Shown piece after piece: positions 60,549 through 64,000 of a DNA stretch of 64,000 nt (position 1 is its first letter; each line of letters opens with the position of its first letter). The position numbers and the translations under genes were made by a program. The notes under the pieces were generated by a model. It was given only the letters and a program-made list of their open reading frames with translations. It was not told the DNA's origin and did not search any database. Location of the stretch: assembly GCA_020632795.1 (NCBI GenBank), contig JACKEV010000011.1, positions 248,001 to 312,000 on the forward strand, read 5' to 3'. The stretch comes from Alphaproteobacteria bacterium. GTDB taxonomy: Bacteria > Myxococcota_A > UBA796 > CAJQPC01.

Positions 60549-60890
60549 TCAGTTGCCGAAGATGTCGTCCAAGCCGGACTTTCGCTGCTTGAGCCGCTTG
60601 CGGGGCTCGTCGGAGCCCTGGGAGAGGCCGTTCATGTTGGAGCGCCGCCGCATGCGCTTCGCGACCTCGGCGGGATCCTCGACGACCTCGGGGCCCTCGT
60701 AGCGCCCCTTGCCGGCCTGCACGTCCAGGATGTCGTCCAGCCCGACGGGGCCCTTCTCATCGCGATCGTCCATGTCCGCCCGCTCCGCGAGGTCAGTAAT
60801 ATCGTAGTCCGTCGATGAACTGTCCGGCGGTCGGGATCTGGCCTCCTGTACGGGAAACGCCGGGTGAGGCTGGGGATGTGTGGCTGACAT
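60549..60890 (-). CDS. small soluble protein with repeated GLDDI motif
   Basis: 113 aa from ATG at 60890 (AGGA five bases upstream). It is hydrophilic, charged and without a signal. Two copies of a short motif, VGLDDILDV near residue 50 and SGLDDIFGN at the very end, flank a basic stretch (AKRMRRRSN and RKRLKQRK). The paired acidic-hydrophobic motif could be a docking peptide, but I know of no family. The gene is divergent from kdsB and 8 bp from the end of the radical SAM gene. An in-frame ATG at 60773 would make a 74-aa protein. Confidence 0.6.
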   Translation of the reverse strand: MSATHPQPHPAFPVQEARSRPPDSSSTDYDITDLAERADMDDRDEKGPVGLDDILDVQAGKGRYEGPEVVEDPAEVAKRMRRRSNMNGLSQGSDEPRKRLKQRKSGLDDIFGN

Positions 60891-60918
60891 TTTTCCTGTC
60901 GAGGGTATGAGAGCCTTG

Positions 60919-61623
60919 ATGCCCGTCGTCGCCGTCATCCCCGCCCGCCTGGGCTCCGCCCGGCTGCCCCGCAAGGTGCTCGCCGACATCCACGGCCGCC
61001 CGATGATCCAGTGGGTGTGGGAGCGGGCCGGGATGGCGCGCCGCGTCCACCGCGTCATCGTCGCCACCGACGCCCCCGAGGTCGCGGCGGCCTGCCGGCG
61101 CTTCGGCGCCGAGGTCGCCCTCACCCGCCCCGACCACCCCAGCGGCAGCGACCGGGTGGCCGAGGTCGCCCGGGGCTTCGCGGCCGGCACGCTCGTCATC
61201 AACGTCCAGGGGGACGAGCCCCTGATCGAGCCCGCCGCCCTGGACGCGGTGGTCGCCGCCTTCGACGACCCGGGGGTGGAGATGGCCAGCGCGATGGCCC
61301 CCCTCGCGGATCGCGAGCGCGACGATCCCCACGCCGTCAAGGTCATCGTGGACCCTTACGGCGACGCGATCGACTTCCACCGGGTCCACCTGGGCCCGAC
61401 CAGCCAGCGGCACCTCGGGCTGTATGCGTGGCGCCGGGAGCGCCTGCTGGCCCTCACCGCGCTGCCGCCCCACCCCGTCGAGCTGGAGCGCCGGCTGGAG
61501 CAGCTCCGGGCCCTGCGCGCCGGGGTGCGGATCCGGATGGTGTCCGTGCCCCGCGCGGCGCCCGGCGTGGACACCCTCGCGGACCTCGAGCGGGTCCGCG
61601 CGATGGTAAGGCAGAGGGCATGA
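60919..61623 (+). CDS. kdsB: 3-deoxy-manno-octulosonate cytidylyltransferase
   Basis: 234 aa. N-terminal nucleotidyltransferase motif IPARLGSARLPRKVLADI, then VIVATDAPEVA, HPSGSDRVAE, and INVQGDEPLI, all characteristic of KdsB; GLYAWRRERLL follows the pattern GIYAYR. It activates KDO as CMP-KDO for lipid A-core assembly, so the organism makes KDO-containing lipopolysaccharide. An in-frame ATG at 60907 is possible. Its TGA overlaps the kdsA ATG (ATGA). Confidence 0.93.
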   Translation: MPVVAVIPARLGSARLPRKVLADIHGRPMIQWVWERAGMARRVHRVIVATDAPEVAAACRRFGAEVALTRPDHPSGSDRVAEVARGFAAGTLVINVQGDEPLIEPAALDAVVAAFDDPGVEMASAMAPLADRERDDPHAVKVIVDPYGDAIDFHRVHLGPTSQRHLGLYAWRRERLLALTALPPHPVELERRLEQLRALRAGVRIRMVSVPRAAPGVDTLADLERVRAMVRQRA

Positions 61624-62456
61624 GCACGTCCGTCGTCGAGATCACCCCCGACGTCCGCGTCGGCGACCACCTCCCCATGGCCCTGTTCGGGGGGCTCAAC
61701 GTGCTGGAGAGCCGGGACCTGGCCCTGCGCGTTGCCGAGACCCTCGCCGCCCACGCCGCGCGCCTGGGCATGCCCTACGTCTTCAAGGCGTCCTGGGACA
61801 AGGCCAACCGCAGCAGCCACACCAGCTTCCGCGGCCCCGGCCTGGACGAGGGGCTGCGCTGGCTCGACGACGTGCGCGCGCAGGTGGGCGTGCCGGTGCT
61901 CACCGATCTGCATGCCCCCGCCCAGGCCGCCGCGGTGGCCCAGGTCGCCGCGCTGGTCCAGATCCCGGCCTTCCTCGTCCGTCAGACCGATCTCATCGCC
62001 GCTGCAGCGGCCACCGGTCGCCCGCTGCACCTCAAGAAGATGCAGCTCATGGCCCCCGCCGAGATGGCCAATGTGCGCGACAAGTGCCGCGCCCTGGGGG
62101 CTGAGCAGCTCATCCTCTGCGAGCGCGGCACGATGTTCGGCTACCACAACCTGGTCGTGGACCCCCTGTCCTTCGTGCAGCTCCGCGCGCTGGGTTGCCC
62201 GGTCAGCTTCGACGTCACCCACAGCCTCCAGCAGCCGGGCGGCCTGGGCGCCTCCACCGCCGGGCGGGGCCAGTACGTCGAGCCGCTGGCGATGGCCGGG
62301 GTCTCCCAGGGCCTCGCGGCGCTGTTCCTGGAGGTCCACCCCGATCCCGCCCGCGCCCTCTGCGACGGCCCCTGCGCGACGCCCCTGGACCGCGTCGGGA
62401 GCCTCCTGGAGCGCCTGGCTGCGCTCGATCAGCACGTGAAGTCACGGGCGCTGTAA
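61620..62456 (+). CDS. kdsA: 3-deoxy-8-phosphooctulonate synthase
   Basis: 278 aa. KdsA motifs: FGGLNVLESRDLALRVAE, FKASWDKANRSSHTSFRGPG, TDLHAPAQA, IPAFLVRQTDLI, LKKMQLMAP and CERGTMFGYHNLVVD. It condenses phosphoenolpyruvate with arabinose-5-phosphate to KDO-8-phosphate. The second position of KASWDKANRSS has Trp where E. coli has Phe. ATG overlaps the kdsB stop; together they form a KDO operon. Confidence 0.95.
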   Translation: MSTSVVEITPDVRVGDHLPMALFGGLNVLESRDLALRVAETLAAHAARLGMPYVFKASWDKANRSSHTSFRGPGLDEGLRWLDDVRAQVGVPVLTDLHAPAQAAAVAQVAALVQIPAFLVRQTDLIAAAAATGRPLHLKKMQLMAPAEMANVRDKCRALGAEQLILCERGTMFGYHNLVVDPLSFVQLRALGCPVSFDVTHSLQQPGGLGASTAGRGQYVEPLAMAGVSQGLAALFLEVHPDPARALCDGPCATPLDRVGSLLERLAALDQHVKSRAL

Positions 62457-62503
62457 CCCCTCGGCGTCTGCGGCATAGGGAAGAGCAACCCAGGAGACCA
62501 CCT

Positions 62504-63313
62504 ATGCTGCTGATCGCGCTCCTCGCAGGCTGCGGGGGACCCACCGAGTATGACATCGACACCTGGAAGAGCCCGCTCGCCTCGGAGTACCGGGGCGACG
62601 GCGACGCCACGCTCGGCGAGGAGATCTACTTCAACGAGCACTGGGAGGACACCAGCCCCTACGCGCTGACCTGCTCCTCCTGCCACTCGGCGGACACCGG
62701 CGACACCCTCACCACCGACGCCGACGACCTCACCCGCCCCGGCCACACCGTCTACAACGCCCCCTACCGGGAGACCTGGAAGGGCGACCACACCTGGGAC
62801 GCCGAGGACGACAACGTCATCGGGGCCTACGGCGGTCAGGTCTGCGTGCGGGCCTACTTCCCCGAGGGCTCGGACATGACCGGCGAGCAGGCCACCCACC
62901 TCGAGGCGTACATGCGCACCCGGATGGACGCCAGCCCCGCGGCGGACGACCCCCGGGCCGAGCCCCTGGACTTCGGCTTCACCCGCTGGGAGACCGAGGA
63001 CGACTTCGTGGCCTCCGTCGGCGACGGCGCGGGCGGCTGGCTCTACGGTGAGGACCTGGGCGACGTCGCCAACGGCGAGGCCCTCACCGCCGAGTACTGC
63101 GGCGCCTGCCACATCCCCGAGGGCGAGAGCGCGCCGGTCTTCTACGGCGCCGCCAACTCGGAGCTGCCCGTGCTCATGGCCCGCATCCGCCGCACCGAGG
63201 TGGCCGGCTTCGAGCAGAGCAACATCCGCATGCCCCGGGTCCCCGCCGACCGGCTCTCCGATGAGGACCTGGCCGACATCCTGGCCTTCCTGACGAGCAC
63301 GCGGGACGGCTGA
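62504..63313 (+). CDS. di-haem cytochrome c lipoprotein
   Basis: 269 aa. Lipobox LLIALLAGC (Cys10). Two c-type haem sites, CSSCH (57-61) and CGACH (199-203), lie in two homologous halves, each with a late Met in a MPRVP or similar axial-ligand context. The halves resemble mono-haem cytochrome c domains and the protein probably transfers electrons at the outer side of the membrane. GGAG stands upstream. The stop codon abuts that of trpA (TGATCA). Redox partners are not encoded nearby. Confidence 0.85.
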   Translation: MLLIALLAGCGGPTEYDIDTWKSPLASEYRGDGDATLGEEIYFNEHWEDTSPYALTCSSCHSADTGDTLTTDADDLTRPGHTVYNAPYRETWKGDHTWDAEDDNVIGAYGGQVCVRAYFPEGSDMTGEQATHLEAYMRTRMDASPAADDPRAEPLDFGFTRWETEDDFVASVGDGAGGWLYGEDLGDVANGEALTAEYCGACHIPEGESAPVFYGAANSELPVLMARIRRTEVAGFEQSNIRMPRVPADRLSDEDLADILAFLTSTRDG

Positions 63314-64000
63314 TCAGCCCAGCGCCCCGCGCAGCCCCCGGGTGAACGCCTGGAGCGCGGGGCCAGCCTCCGCCCCCTGGTCGGCCACCAGCCGCACCAG
63401 CGCGGAGCCCACCACCACGCCGTCGGCCGCCGCGCCCACCAGCGCGGCGTCCTCGGGGCTGGCGATGCCGAAGCCCACCGCCACCGGCAGGTCGGCCAGC
63501 TCGCGCACCCGGCGCACCCGCTGGAGCAGGGCGTCGCCGCCAGCGAAGGCCGCGCCGGTGACCCCCGTCATGGAGACGTAGTACACGAAGCCCCCGGCGG
63601 CGTGGGCGATGCCCGCGATGCGGTCGTCGGGCGTCGTGGGCGCGACCAGCAGGATGGGGTGGACCCCTCGCGCCCGCAGCGCGTCCCGCAGCTCGGGCTC
63701 CTCCTCCGGGGGGCAGTCCACGCAGAGCAGGCCGTCGATGCCCGCGTCCGCGCAGCGGTCGGCCAGCCGCTCGTAGCCGTAGGCCAGGAAGGGGTTGAGG
63801 TAGCCGAACAGCACCTTGCCCACGTCGCCCTGGATGGACCGGGCGATGTCGAGGGCGTGGTCCAGGGTGGTCCCGGCGGCCAGGGCGCGCTCGGAGGCCA
63901 TCTGGATGGCCGGCCCGTCGGCCCCCGGGTCCGAGAAGGGCACGCCGATCTCGATGACGTCGGCGCCGCCGTCGACCAGGGCCTGGAACAGGGGCGCCGA
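63314..64000 (-). CDS. trpA: tryptophan synthase alpha chain (5' end outside window)
   Basis: 229 codons visible; the gene runs off the window. IEIGVPFSDPGADGP provides the catalytic Glu and Asp of TrpA (Glu49 and Asp60 in E. coli numbering). Further family blocks are GYLNPFLAYG, GIDGLLCVDCPPEE, YYVSMTGVTGA, and VGFGIASPEDAALV with VVGSALVRLV. It cleaves indole-3-glycerol phosphate to indole and G3P with TrpB, which should lie beyond the window end. Confidence 0.95.
   Translation of the reverse strand, partial: SAPLFQALVDGGADVIEIGVPFSDPGADGPAIQMASERALAAGTTLDHALDIARSIQGDVGKVLFGYLNPFLAYGYERLADRCADAGIDGLLCVDCPPEEEPELRDALRARGVHPILLVAPTTPDDRIAGIAHAAGGFVYYVSMTGVTGAAFAGGDALLQRVRRVRELADLPVAVGFGIASPEDAALVGAAADGVVVGSALVRLVADQGAEAGPALQAFTRGLRGALG

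Noticed and set aside
63308..63316. TGATCA between cytochrome c and trpA as a regulatory palindrome
   Set aside because: It is just two abutting stop codons on opposite strands, palindromic by construction.

Overview
The window is very GC-rich, almost fully coding bacterial chromosome. I read it as an uncultured or little-studied member of the Myxococcota (former Deltaproteobacteria). Several lineage-typical features point that way: C-terminal sorting tails of the MYXO-CTERM kind (Cys motif, membrane helix, Arg-rich end) on two proteins; the myxobacterial disulfide repeat; MopE-type Asp-rich repeats; FG-GAP/VCBS lipoproteins; an AgmX/PglI-type C-terminal domain and the matching Gly-rich linker; several Ser/Thr kinases; and a large number of predicted lipoproteins. 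The organism is Gram-negative with an LPS-type envelope, since kdsB and kdsA are present. I recognised no rRNA, tRNA, insertion sequence, phage gene or CRISPR array.

Layout. 1-3130: end of an outer-membrane-type protein, a GIY-YIG-like nuclease, a tandem HCCA-isomerase/DsbA-fold fusion, and divergently an Hsp15-like S4 protein coupled to a DCC-family protein. 3120-4724: FG-GAP lipoprotein with an Asp-Ala linker. 5002-7728: membrane Ser/Thr kinase plus a secreted PEGA/barrel-like partner. 7715-11113: Nudix protein, M64-like metallopeptidase lipoprotein, S58 (P1) peptidase. 11158-15527: a four-gene operon (PP2C phosphatase, zinc-ribbon kinase, cysteine hydrolase, vWA protein) behind a promoter with two tandem palindromic boxes. 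This is the most system-like locus here and resembles the TerY-P (YegI/YegK/YegL) triad with an added enzyme. 15454-18667: convergent operon of nucleotide-sugar epimerase, glycosyltransferase and radical SAM protein. 18815-23015: SNF2/SWIM helicase and an L-type-lectin/MopE lipoprotein. 23067-27268: two paralogous YfbK-type vWA membrane proteins. 27338-31367: GDPD lipoprotein, MYXO-CTERM-like protein, second Ser/Thr kinase. 31491-34159: MOSC protein, alpha/beta hydrolase lipoprotein, fibrinogen-fold lipoprotein. 34306-43544: three giant MopE/FG-GAP lipoproteins with hisS embedded among them.

43605-51848: FtsB-like protein, an HTH protein of unknown class, a disulfide-repeat secreted protein, then a tightly packed minus-strand run (LysR, two lipoproteins, SGNH hydrolase, creatininase-family enzyme). 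51910-57156: propeller-like protein, DUF1028 protein with a sorting tail, AgmX-type protein, barrel-like protein, GT-C-type membrane transferase. 57185-64000: FHA/sigma-54 activator with two Fis-like HTHs, small lipoprotein, B12-binding radical SAM enzyme, small GLDDI protein, kdsB-kdsA, di-haem cytochrome c lipoprotein and the 3' part of trpA.

Themes. Much of the coding capacity is devoted to envelope or surface display (lipoproteins, repeat proteins, sorting tails) and to phospho-signalling (three kinases, one phosphatase, one sigma-54 activator, three vWA proteins). Genes are packed so tightly that most convergent pairs overlap at their 3' ends and many co-directional pairs share ATGA or GTGA. 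Start codons were chosen from Shine-Dalgarno matches and signal peptides and are inferences. Family assignments rest on motifs read by eye, without a database search.
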